This document shows, piece after piece, positions 56,101 through 64,000 of a stretch of DNA of 64,000 nt (position 1 is the first letter of the stretch; the number at the start of each line of letters is the position of its first letter). The notes beneath the pieces are model-generated. The model worked only from the letters and a program-made list of their open reading frames with translations, was not told the DNA's origin and searched no databases. The position numbers and the translations under genes were made by a program. Source of the stretch: Triangularia verruculosa (taxonomy: Eukaryota > Ascomycota > Sordariomycetes > Sordariales > Podosporaceae); the NCBI GenBank assembly GCA_033296885.1, contig MU863890.1:124001-188000 (forward strand), written 5' to 3'.

Positions 56101-57774
56101 GGCGAAAAAGTTGGCAAACGAAGTGTCGGACAGGGTCGTTGGGCGTTTTGGTTTCAACGGACCTTTCGTCTCCCGAATGTCGTCCATCACCTGAATCAAC
56201 GACATGGCCGTCTGTACCTCCTCCGATTGGAACCAGTACTCCTTCCCCCATGCGAGAATCCTCTTCATTATCGAGGGGTCGTGCGCATTGAGAAGAAGAT
56301 AATAAGCCCTGAATTCCGGCTCGTTTTCGCAGACCACACCCTTTTTCCGGCACTTGTCGTACGCCTCGATCAGGGACAGCAGCGTCCTACCCAGCTGTTC
56401 AATTTCCTGTCTCGAATCGAAAGACTCGTAGCTGTGGCCCTTTCGGCAGAGAAGATGGAGGGCCGTGGCGTGGAATCTGGTGATGGTCTCGAAGCAGTAG
56501 ACCAATTCCTTCATTTCCTCATTTGATTTCTTGGAATGAAAGGTGAAGTCCTTGCGAACTGCTCTGGTGCGATCTCGGAGGTAGTTGTGCATCGAGGCAA
56601 GGTTGTTTTCGGACTGCAACAATTCGTTAAAAAGGTAGTCAGTCGATCTCCTCAGCGCTGCCACGGAGCGAACGTCCATAGGCAGCGGCGCATCCTGACC
56701 GGCGGCAGAGCGTCCAAACTTCTTGACCATCTTGGCGGTGTCTGGCCAGCCGCGCTCGTCCTTTTCCTCCGTCTTGACATCGTACTCTGCGATACGAGAA
56801 ACCTGCTCGAATTCCGGACACATGTCCTCGCAAATGCCCTTGAAAGGAAGCGCATCCTCCAACTTCCTGCGCTTGTCCGGGTCGTCAATGAGATCGGCTT
56901 TTCGAAGGGACGCATACGCTCGGGTGCGATACTTTTTGTACGACTCTTTCAAGGTCTCGACCGCCCCGCGTTTGTCGGGATTGCCGACCTGAGGTGGCCA
57001 TGTTGGAGCCTTGATACCCTCCTTCTTCAGGTGGTCGCAGAGCTTGTTGGCATAATCGTAGGCAAAGGGGCTGAGCTGTTTCGTCCACTCGCTGGATTCT
57101 TGAGTCGGACCTTTCTTGCCGCGATTATTCTGTGCTCGTGGTTGCGATCCGACAGGTCTTTCGTTCTTCTTGCGCTGGCTGCTAGGAATAGAGGCTGGGG
57201 TAGCGACTTTGGCGACTTCGCGCTTGAGTGATTGTCCCTTGGGTCCGTTGAACAGATTGGCACGCCGAGAGCCTTTGTCGCCCTGCGCGCCGAACTGGCC
57301 GTTGGCAGCACCGGAAGAGGCACTCTTGTCTCCCTTGTCCTGTGGACCGTTGGACGTGCTGAAGGCGGAGGTCTTAGCGACACCGCGTTGATTTCCTTTT
57401 CCCCTTCGCGCCATGTTGTTCCCGTCACCCGACCCGAATGTTGCTGGAGCTCCGAATCCTGTGACTGGCTGGCTGCCGAAGGACGAAGGAGCAGTCCCGA
57501 AATCTCCGCCGAATTGGCTCTGTGCTGGCTGAGAGCCAAATGGCGTTTGGGTCGGCGGTATTGGACTTGGCCCTCGCGACTGTGGCGCTGATCCAAACGA
57601 TGGTCCTCCAAATGGATTGCTTGAAGGCGCCCCGAACGGGTTCTGGGCGGCTGTTCCAAAAGGATTGGCGGCTGGTGGCGCACCGCCGAATGGAGACGAA
57701 GAAAAAGAAGAATTGCTATTACTTGCAGCCTGCTCTGGGGGCACCCCGAAGGGATTGTTAGCTGGCGACCCCAT
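53185..57774 (-). CDS. SAC3: Sac3/GANP-family scaffold of the TREX-2 mRNA export complex
   Basis: Sac3 is the scaffold of TREX-2 at the nuclear pore, linking transcription to mRNA export. One uninterrupted reading frame encodes 1529 residues. Residues 1-110 are rich in NPFG/SPFG and other FG repeats. The Sac3/GANP domain runs from about 315 (GICEDMCPEFEQVSRIAEYDV) to about 640 (ADLNKLL-like LNKLLRFDTDEEAVEFIELH), with HNYLRDRTRAVRKDF and DPSIMKRILAWGKEYW inside. A second FG-rich segment covers roughly 690-1010. A Glu/Arg-rich helix follows (EEAERKRREEDEESWRLARE), consistent with a CID-like region. The C-terminal 300 residues are basic and disordered. Coding-strand composition becomes strongly G-rich downstream of about 54430. 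Confidence 0.93.
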   Translation of the reverse strand: MGSPANNPFGVPPEQAASNSNSSFSSSPFGGAPPAANPFGTAAQNPFGAPSSNPFGGPSFGSAPQSRGPSPIPPTQTPFGSQPAQSQFGGDFGTAPSSFGSQPVTGFGAPATFGSGDGNNMARRGKGNQRGVAKTSAFSTSNGPQDKGDKSASSGAANGQFGAQGDKGSRRANLFNGPKGQSLKREVAKVATPASIPSSQRKKNERPVGSQPRAQNNRGKKGPTQESSEWTKQLSPFAYDYANKLCDHLKKEGIKAPTWPPQVGNPDKRGAVETLKESYKKYRTRAYASLRKADLIDDPDKRRKLEDALPFKGICEDMCPEFEQVSRIAEYDVKTEEKDERGWPDTAKMVKKFGRSAAGQDAPLPMDVRSVAALRRSTDYLFNELLQSENNLASMHNYLRDRTRAVRKDFTFHSKKSNEEMKELVYCFETITRFHATALHLLCRKGHSYESFDSRQEIEQLGRTLLSLIEAYDKCRKKGVVCENEPEFRAYYLLLNAHDPSIMKRILAWGKEYWFQSEEVQTAMSLIQVMDDIRETKGPLKPKRPTTLSDTSFANFFAIVEDARTSYTMACIAEVHFTWVRQNILKNFVRGYSRHRDAPRTITAANLNKLLRFDTDEEAVEFIELHGFEMSTWVPPNRPPVTEPYLLLNNKKKVVLSPRVPQAYSGKIVERKRTTQSLPYVIYNTIYEEKAAGGEGMEDELFVSQNNTTGSSAFGQPAVQPAAATPGFGFSSLANGVPSQAQAPASRTFSTPSQQIPPSSAFPGFGAPAPSASPFGQPAPSANPFGQPSAPISAAPAASPFTAFGTNTTPVPAPTPAQPPPQPEAGKSPFSFGTPQNTTFGSGAPAPSLAEPSAPTFSFTKPPDPAAPASSPFSFLNKNASTAQPSVVPPSADKAPSIFGNNAAPASTAQPAPARASAFSFPKPAESAPAPSFMGLGSGSSLSKPGSPQSAQPVPNATNAAPVQQPAVPSISITQPTPTSSVFPPQQPAQPPAPAPPSFSFPTQSPLPSVAPAQNAPITSFAGGITAPPPPPPAPKRDLMAGFTKWFVTGDAGLMEQFTENTVQNLVWGVFQQFQTEEAERKRREEDEESWRLAREHMFYRLACKYAYRWREIARRLSMKRRLQEGKRQMREYREQQKVLARQQEEERQRTEKEARRAAKRKAEEDVMMFGRLIKRDGQRRRRAASSIAYSNAGTEAEEQALMRSGIFGGLHNERELVKRAMMVEGDQPSWRTGGSGYAESELELVPAPKEEGSPDSAGVNQRGEGWKTRSLRERFVGDRRSVSAHSSVNGRRSSLGLNRSTNFSSTGNNNNKKRRSAELDGMLNEPDAKRQQSFAMSTTSVGSGSTSRPIRSRHWEMRLRGFVQDQNGHWVAESLANSRPNNVVVAATKPAGMTELEIRLARIKRDRAGGVYHHRSGSVGSRSRASGRMSPPPPPLWGEKRKRDGEMMDEDEDEGDDGRREFSPSMEVEMERGRSRSGTTMTTTRDMVEDTQRMLRELRETMELLERDRLVLPGEEGGRGEGEGGYVV

Positions 57775-58367
57775 GGTGAAGGAAGCAGTGCATTGGCATC
57801 GGTCGCGAGGGTTCGCGCGAGCGGTCGATCGAGAGTGAAAACGGTATGCGTATATCGATGATCGTCACGGATTTAAATAATATACAAGGTGTAATTCGCA
57901 ATGCGGATCGAATGAGTAGGACTTTACCGTGAGAGGAGGCAGAGGGTGGTCGTCGTCGGCTCGGATAGACGCTCGATTTGCGATTGAAAGAAGTCGACAA
58001 GAGACGGCTCCAGTTGGCCGAGTGAACAAAGAGTTAAGGTCGCATGAGAAATAAACTCGTCGTTGCGGTCGCCGTGTCGTATGCTTGGTGTCGTGTGGCA
58101 GGAGATGGTGGGAGGACGACGTCAAAATGGGTGGAGAGCTCCACGAAGTCGCGATCACAGTGACAGAGCACGGCCGCTGTCGCATTCAGAATTCTGCCCA
58201 TACAGAGCACCCCCGGCGGTGAAAACACGCCCCACTCAAGCTGTTCCTGGATGGTGGCCCAAGCTTTGGAGCAGGTGAACCTGGCACCACAACAGTCAGG
58301 TGAATAACAAATTTACGAAAACAGCGATAAAGACACGATACTTTGACAATTTGATTTCTTGATTCTC
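57775..58367. other. Intergenic region between SAC3 and the TRM140-like gene
   Basis: The SAC3 promoter (minus strand) and the 3' flank of the next gene. No feature is recognised. Confidence 0.45.
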
Positions 58368-59647
58368 TCATACTTTTCTAAACCGACCCTGCATCCAGCA
58401 GCGGTACATTTTCAGCTTTCTGGCACGGTTAACAAGCATTCTACGGTCTACACCAAGCTCCTCAATCTCGAACTTGGGCTTCACACTGTCGGCAACAGCA
58501 TCGCCGTCAGCCGTCTCGCTGTTCAGCTTGCCCGACCAGATGTCGGCAAGCTCGTCCTTCTCAAAGAAGTAGACGCGGGTGCCATCGCCGCGAATGTAGA
58601 AGTTCTCCTCCAGGTACCGTCCCTTCTTGAAGCGGACCTGGGCGAGATCACCTCTTCCATAGTCGCGGAAGCAGACCTCGCCACCCGGCTTGAGCACTCG
58701 GTAGACATTCTCTACCGCCTTCTTCCACTGAGACGGGGCGAGGGCCGAGAAGATGAACACCATCATCACAAGGTCCACGGATCCCTCTCCAAGCCCCGGC
58801 GGGAGCTCCTCCCCCGCAACGTCCCAAACGTCGGCTTGCATCTGGTCGGTCTTGTACGACTCGTGATTGCGCATGACATCGACTGCCGTCTTGGAAAAGT
58901 CGCAAGCATGGAGCTTGAGCTTGGGATTTTTGTTTCTCGACAAGACAGGGAAGGCCGTGTTGCCGGCACCAGCGCCTATCTCAAGGATGGTGACGGCTCC
59001 TGCGTCCTCCTGCGTCAATCGGTCAAGGACCGGGAACTCCTGTTGGAGCCATTTCCGGTCCTTGAAGAAGTTGGACGTGTTGTTCTTGTAGAATTTGTTC
59101 CACCACTTTGCAGGGTCGGAATTGAATCGAACTGTTTTTCTCAAGTCAGCATATTGCTCGCAACAAGTGCCTGCAAAAAAAGAGAAAGTGTAAAGAGTGC
59201 GTGTCAGATGGGAGCGAAAGACTATATGTGCTACAGTTGTCATCAAAGGTATTCAGATGAACTATGCTATAAAATGTAAATCATCACACAACGCTGGCTT
59301 GAAGCAAAAGAAATGTTTTCCAACTTACATTTGTCAAATTCCGAAACGGGGGCCTGACGTTGCATTTCGTATTGCTGTTCAGCAAACTCTTTGAATTCAT
59401 CGTCAACCTCGACATGATCCCAAGCATTGAACTCGAAAGGGTCGTCTTCCTCGCCCAGCAGACGTGAGCCGAACTGGAAGGGATCGCTTCGCTTCTGGTT
59501 GTACTGGGGATCATGGGAGCGATGCGCAGGCTGCTCGCCGTTGTGCTGGGTTCCGTTCGCTATCTCAAGCGTCGAGAGGTCAGCGGCGAGCTTGCCTTGC
59601 GCATCCGTGGTGCCGGCGACGGCGACGACGGTTTCGTCGGCAGTCAT
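58368..59647 (-). CDS. TRM140: tRNA N3-methylcytidine methyltransferase, Trm140/METTL2-like
   Basis: Methylates cytidine 32 of tRNA-Thr and some tRNA-Ser. Exons 59647-59329 and 59131-58368 give 360 residues. The 197-nt intron has a GTAAGT donor and a TGCTGAC branch point 15 nt before the AACAG acceptor; the splice yields EFDKFRFNSDPAKWWNKFY. Signature blocks are DPFEFNAWDHVEVDDE, NNTSNFFKDRKWLQQEFPVL, SAM motif ILEIGAGAGNTAFPVL, HACDFSKTAVDVM, VFIFSALAPSQW, LKPGGEVCFRDYGRGDLAQ and GDGTRVYFF. It lacks the long actin-binding N-terminal extension of yeast Abp140. An alternative acceptor 32 nt upstream would keep the frame but add a non-conserved insert (TCCEQYADLRKT). Confidence 0.92.
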
Positions 59648-59986
59648 GGCGAGCAAAAGAGTGTGGGAAAAGGATAGCAGCGAACGATGGGCGCCCGTCA
59701 CTGGATGGCGCTGGCGGAGTGGTGGATGTTTGGCACCATTGTGCGCGGGGCTGCAGAATTTGCAGGCTTGAGGAGAAAAGGAAGAGTGCGCGAGCAGAAA
59801 GGAAAATTCGAGACCCATTTTGTCTGTGAAACTGGACATGTGGGGCCGCTCATTGGCCGGATCTCTCTACGCCGTTCCGGCAAGCCCACTTTGGCGCTAA
59901 CCTAATCAAGCAGTAGGAACAGCAACGAGAAGTGAGATACTATCTATCATATGAAAGCCGATTCATCTATTCTGTTCCCCATTTCT
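59648..59986. other. Intergenic region between TRM140-like gene and QNS1
   Basis: The promoter of the TRM140-like gene and the 3' flank of QNS1, both on the minus strand. The frame of TRM140 is open upstream to an earlier ATG at 59839, but that extension lacks family resemblance. Confidence 0.45.
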
Positions 59987-62743
59987 CTATTTCGTCTTGC
60001 TGGCTCTCCTCTTCTCAATCTTCTCCAGCTCCATATCAATTCTCTTGAAGGACCAGCTCTTCCAGAAAGGAGGGTACAGGAACGGCCGGAGATCGAAACG
60101 GTTGTCATCCGGTGCTACATCACGAGTTAGCGACAACAACCTTTCACAGAGTGTCCGAATAAACCTACAGTAATCATTGCAGTGGAGGGCCGGGGTTAAA
60201 GTGGTCATCTTGTGGCGGTTGATCGCGTAGAAGTGGAAGAACCTCTTCACCTTCTCTGCGACTTGAGCAGGTGTATAAAATGGCGCAGTATCACCCTCGA
60301 CACGCTTCCGGTCAATGCTCCAGTCGTGGACAAGACGCTGGAACATGGCGAACGGGCCGAGCTTGTTGAGTTTGCGAAGGCGACCAAAAATGGTGAGCTC
60401 CTCGTATGTCATGCCCATATCGGCTTCATCACTTTGAACATAGTTCTCAGTGATTGGTTCCAGCTCGGCCGTGGGAACAGCCGTCAGGAATTCGCGGAGG
60501 CAGGGAAGGTCGAAATCTGTTTCGGCCCACGCAATGAAGCGCTTTAAATCTGCCTTGTCAATGGACCCGATGGGATTGATGTCGGCACTCGAGCAGTCAT
60601 ATTTGGTCAAATATCCCCTCAGAGATTCTCCGACGTTGGCACTGCCGAGAACCAGGAGACTGCCGCCTCCTGGTCTCCCTCGGGCGGTTGGGAGAATTTG
60701 CCCAAATTCGTAAGCTGTCACCATTCGGATTCTCGCCTGCAGACATTGGAGAGTGAGATTCTCTTGGACTGTGCCACCCTCGACCTTGAACCTTGGCTCA
60801 AAGTTGACAGTGTCGACAACAAGCTTCTTCTGAGCTTCGTATACGTCGTCAATGTCAAGGTTGACGTGATAACTCCCGATGGCCTCGGCGAGGTCCTTTG
60901 CGCGCTGGCGAGTATCGCGCGAGCTTTGCTTCTTCATTCCCATGTAAATGGTGGTGAAGATCTGGTTGCACAGCTCTTGTGGCGTTTTGGGTAGCACACC
61001 CTCGGTGTATTTGCAAAGTCGTTTGACGTCCTCGATGACTTGCTTATTGCCCTCCTTGACTGCATCCATGACAATACGGCACATGGAGTACACTATCACA
61101 GCGGTAGCGCAAGAGTCGATGCCACCGCTCAGGGGTACCAGATAGCCTGCGGTTCCAGACCTGCGGAGGTAGTCCCACAGGTAGCAACCACCAGAGAGGG
61201 CAATCTCTTCTGCAACCGGGTGGATTCTGGGCTGCATAGGTAGGGTAGGTCGTTTTTCGATATCGGCGTCATCATCCTCAGGAGCCAGCTCAAAGGGAGT
61301 CTGGATTCTCTGATACTTGGCGTTCGATGTCGCAGCCTGGAGGCCGCGAGATATGGCAGCTCGATATGACTTAACTTCCTTGAGGTCAACCGTGGCGGTC
61401 ACCACTTCGACGTCTTTGAGACTGAATTGAGATCCTTGGGCAACTGTATGGTGTCAGCAAAGCTCAGTGGCGGCGCGAATAAGAGATTTACCAATATCGC
61501 CGTTTACTATAATCATAGCGCACCCGTCGAAATACAGACGTTCACCACTACCCTTGTCAGCCCATGATCTTGTGACTGGCACGGAAGACCTACTCGCAGC
61601 CTTGTTGGTTGGCATACTGCAGGTGTGTCAGCTATCTCTAAAGTATCACAGCACGGTTAGGGCTCGTACAAGATACACACCACCGGATTTCCTAGTCGCC
61701 TCCATGATCAGTTGAAGACGGGTATCAAGTTTCCGCAGAGTGACTGGCTGCGTGTCAGCTTTTGAAGCCTCAATTCCGGTACAATCTCACATACAGTGAC
61801 TGCCGCTGCTGTTGGTAATGATCTCTACACCATCGAGAGCCATGTCCTGCGGGGTTATCAGCTTCGCTAGTCCGAGTTACCTGCATCTCTGGGAAGACTT
61901 ACGATATGCGGAGCTTTGGGAGTGAAAAGCTCTTCCTGTATGATATCAGCATCTTGAACCTACTCTGTTCCCATGCAAAGGGCTGCTCACACATGTCTCG
62001 GCACCGAATGCAGTTTCAGGGGTAGAAATAACGGCGTCTCCAAACAGGACGTGAGTATCACCCTGAAGCTCAGCCAGCATCTTGGGGAGGTGGAACAGCT
62101 CAGTCTCTCTCGGGCGCATCCAAGGAGTGAAGTGCCTCATTTCCCTGTAGTTGCCATCGTTGGCAAGCCACATCTTGGGTCTCTGTCATATCATTAGCCA
62201 ACCGCGTCGTCTCATGTATCTGATAAAACTCACGATCAGAAGAATCTTTCCGTCAAGGCAAATAACCCGGCAATTGTATCTCAAGTTTCTGTGAAGGATG
62301 GGCATGCCAATGTCCAGGAGAATGCCATGAGTGCTCTTATCCTGGAGGAGGATGCTGAGCATCTCCAGACTGTGAGCTACAGATAAGAGTCAGTCCCGCT
62401 TCATGAGAGCTCAAGGATAGCACAGGGACCAATTACAAAAGACATCAAGTTCGTGAAAGTGGTCCAAACTAAAGAAGCATAAAATCAGCCATTGGTGGGT
62501 TGCCGAGGTAAGCCTCAGTCATAATCATACGCAGAATATCCGGTGATTTCAAGCTCCTATCTCCAAGTCAGATAGCTGCCACTGCTCCGAACCTATGACA
62601 CAACTCACGGGGCCAACACGAAGCCGAGCACCGGCGGCTTTCGCAATGTGGATGCTCTCGATGATGCGGGCGAGGTTGCCCTCCCAGTCGAGGATCCATT
62701 GATTCAGGTTGCATGTAGCAACCGTCACGAGCTGGCCTCCCAT
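59987..62743 (-). CDS. QNS1: Glutamine-dependent NAD+ synthetase
   Basis: Converts nicotinic acid adenine dinucleotide to NAD+, the last step of NAD synthesis, using ammonia from glutamine. Eleven exons give 740 residues: 62743-62609, 62556-62531 (26 nt), 62468-62437 (32), 62376-62234, 62182-61991, 61935-61903 (33), 61846-61795, 61743-61670, 61616-61594 (23), 61547-61492 and 61443-59987. Every junction is GT-AG and in phase. The nitrilase-type glutaminase carries ELEITGYSALDHF, DGKILLIRPKMWLANDGNYRE and the nucleophile Cys176 in ETCEELFTPKAPHI. NSSGSHFTLRKLDTRL and YANQQGCDGERLYFDGCAM continue it. The synthetase ATP loop is PLSGGIDS (SGGIDS at 361-366). Size agrees with fungal Qns1. All ten introns lie in the glutaminase third; the rest is one exon. 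Confidence 0.95.
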
Positions 62744-63114
62744 GGTGGGTGAGTTTGATAACTATAGGTTGATAGGGACTGCCGTGTAAGATGTGAGTTT
62801 GCAGGTAGGTATGAAGGAGGGGCAGATCTTGGAGGGGTTGAAATGGCAGGGATTCCTTTGCCAAGGCTTCCGTCAGCGGCATTCGCCAGGCCCACCCTCC
62901 AGGCTTGGATCACTTACACCTTGAGAGCTTCACCTGCTGTTGACGGACCAGCCGTCAAAGGGCAGGCGCAATCACACCTGGCCAAGGAACAAACTCGCGG
63001 CCTTCTGGCGTCCTTCACTCGACACTTGCATCTCCAGCAAACAACATCCCCAAAACAGACAGCACACTTTTGTTCCATATCAATCTATCATTTCAATATC
63101 TTCTGTCCACCACT
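62744..63114. promoter_or_regulatory. Divergent promoter region of QNS1 and the phosphotransferase gene
   Basis: 371 bp between divergent start codons. No named motif is evident. Confidence 0.45.
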
Positions 63115-64000
63115 ATGGATTTCCCACGACTTGCAGCCGTGGATTTCCCACTACTTGCAGGCAGGGCTCTCGCTGCTCACCAACGGCGAATGGAGAAACT
63201 CGGCCATTTTGCTCCTGAGCCATCGCACATGCGTGTTCAACTCGAGCATATCAACTCTACGACGCCCGAGGCGATCGAGTACTGGAAAAGGATCCTCGAA
63301 AACTGCACCCAGCATCGTATCGTCAAGTCTTGCCAGCAAGGTGGTCGCGATGTCTTTGCTCTCGGCCACATGATTGTCAAATCGAGTCATCTGTAGGGCA
63401 GCCCGGAATGGCCCGACAAACCATGGGACCCCGCGAAGGAGATCGACTACACGTACGCCGATGCCAATGAGGCGGCGGCCATTCGCCTGGCAAGAACAAA
63501 GTTGGACCCCGCCATCCGTACACCAGAGATTTACTTCAATGGCAAGGTAAGCTTCCCCTCAAGCACACATGATTAGTTTCATGCCGATAATGATTGTCTA
63601 GATCAATGGTCGACAAGTACTAGTCCGAGAGAGGCTGCCGGGCCACGCGGCGGACAGTATGTTGCACCGAGTTACGAAGGAGAAACTGACGGCTTTGGGG
63701 GAGCGCGCAGAGGAGATTGGCAGGACGCTGAATTCAATCAAGCCGGATGATGGCAAAACCAGGAACCATTTAGTTGCGGACCCCAATATATTGACCAACG
63801 GTCGAATGGACCCTCAGGAAGTCGAGCTTATCTTTTCGGACACCAACACCGACCCGGACTTGGGATTCATGCACAATGACTGGGTCCTTTCTAACTTCAT
63901 TATCGACAGCCCTGAGAATGCCCAGATTGTCGGCATCATTGATTGGGAGGATGCTGGATGGTTTGGATGGGAGACAGCAAAGCAGCTCCAGTCACTGGTC
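63115..64000 (+). CDS. APH-fold phosphotransferase with in-frame TAG (cut by window end)
   Basis: A member of the fungal aminoglycoside-phosphotransferase-like (kinase-fold) family; the substrate is unknown. Exon 1 is 63115-63546, and exon 2 starts at 63602 and runs off the window; the 55-nt intron has a GTAAGC donor. Exon 1 carries a single in-frame TAG at 63394-63396, right after FALGHMIVKSSHL, the strand with the ATP-binding lysine. The frame goes on GSPEWPDKPWDPAKEIDYTYADANEA..., PEIYFNGK, then INGRQVLVRERLPG. The catalytic loop is FMHNDWVLSNFII, and the metal-binding motif is GIIDWEDAGWFGWE. Sequence on both sides of the TAG is family-like, so the gene is either a recent pseudogene or is decoded through the stop, for example by UAG-to-UGG mRNA editing. 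The start MDFPRLAAVDFP is the most plausible ATG. Confidence 0.8.

Noticed and set aside
59132..59174. Alternative acceptor in the TRM140-like gene adding an in-frame insert
   Set aside because: The inserted residues are not family-like, while the downstream acceptor has a good TGCTGAC branch point and restores the expected FNSDPAKWWNKFY junction.
61547..61594. TAG and TGA codons apparently interrupting QNS1
   Set aside because: Both lie inside a 46-nt intron (GTAGGT donor, GGGTAG acceptor). Splicing restores GCDGERLYFDGCAM, so no recoding is needed.

Overview
The window is nuclear DNA of a filamentous ascomycete. Short GT-AG introns (about 46-270 nt) with CTRAY-type branch points, a dispersed tRNA gene with a short intron, compact genes on both strands and fungal-specific families (ERG4, SepH, LCCL membrane protein, DUF3669, DAL5-type MFS) all point to Sordariomycetes. 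Codon use and exon structure resemble Sordariales; that rank is inference. No transposon, rRNA, CRISPR array or prokaryote-type operon was seen.

Layout. 0.9-2.9 kb: ERG4 (-). 2.9-5.2 kb: gene-free DNA with a GA microsatellite, three copies of an ATACTAGTAT palindrome and tRNA-Lys(CUU). 5.2-7.1 kb: divergent VMA3 (-) and SNU13 (+). 7.9-12.2 kb: a Sac/hSac2 phosphoinositide phosphatase (+) and the rRNA methyltransferase BMT6 (-). 13.6-19.9 kb: transketolase, a golgin-like coiled-coil protein and a DUF3669 protein (all +). 20.0-24.3 kb: divergent QTRT2 (-) and LCCL membrane protein (+). 24.3-27.1 kb: a family of covarying hairpins, then a DAL5-like transporter (-). 27.1-31.8 kb: a gene-poor block. 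31.8-35.9 kb: a C2H2 zinc-finger protein and an alpha/beta hydrolase (+). 36.0-40.3 kb: DUF218 protein (-), FOL3 (-) and a conserved unknown (+). 42.1-48.6 kb: the septation kinase SepH/Cdc7 (+). 49.1-52.6 kb: a Sur7-like membrane protein and NTA1 (+). 53.2-62.7 kb: SAC3, TRM140-like and QNS1 (all -). 63.1 kb to the end: a truncated APH-fold phosphotransferase (+).

Most genes are unlinked housekeeping functions: sterol synthesis, vacuolar acidification, snRNP/snoRNP assembly, rRNA and tRNA modification, pentose phosphate, folate and NAD synthesis, mRNA export, and septation. No biosynthetic cluster is apparent.

The strongest unusual signals are these. (1) Three genes (sepH, the C2H2 factor and the phosphotransferase) carry a single in-frame TAG followed by coding-like sequence in the same frame. 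This is the configuration expected for the UAG-to-UGG A-to-I mRNA editing known from Sordariomycete fruiting bodies. (2) Four hairpins at 24.7-25.2 kb share a loop core while their stems change in a compensatory way. (3) A 10-bp palindrome is strongly over-represented in non-coding DNA. (4) Several micro-exons (11-32 nt) were reconstructed in VMA3, ERG4, QNS1, sepH and a conserved unknown gene.
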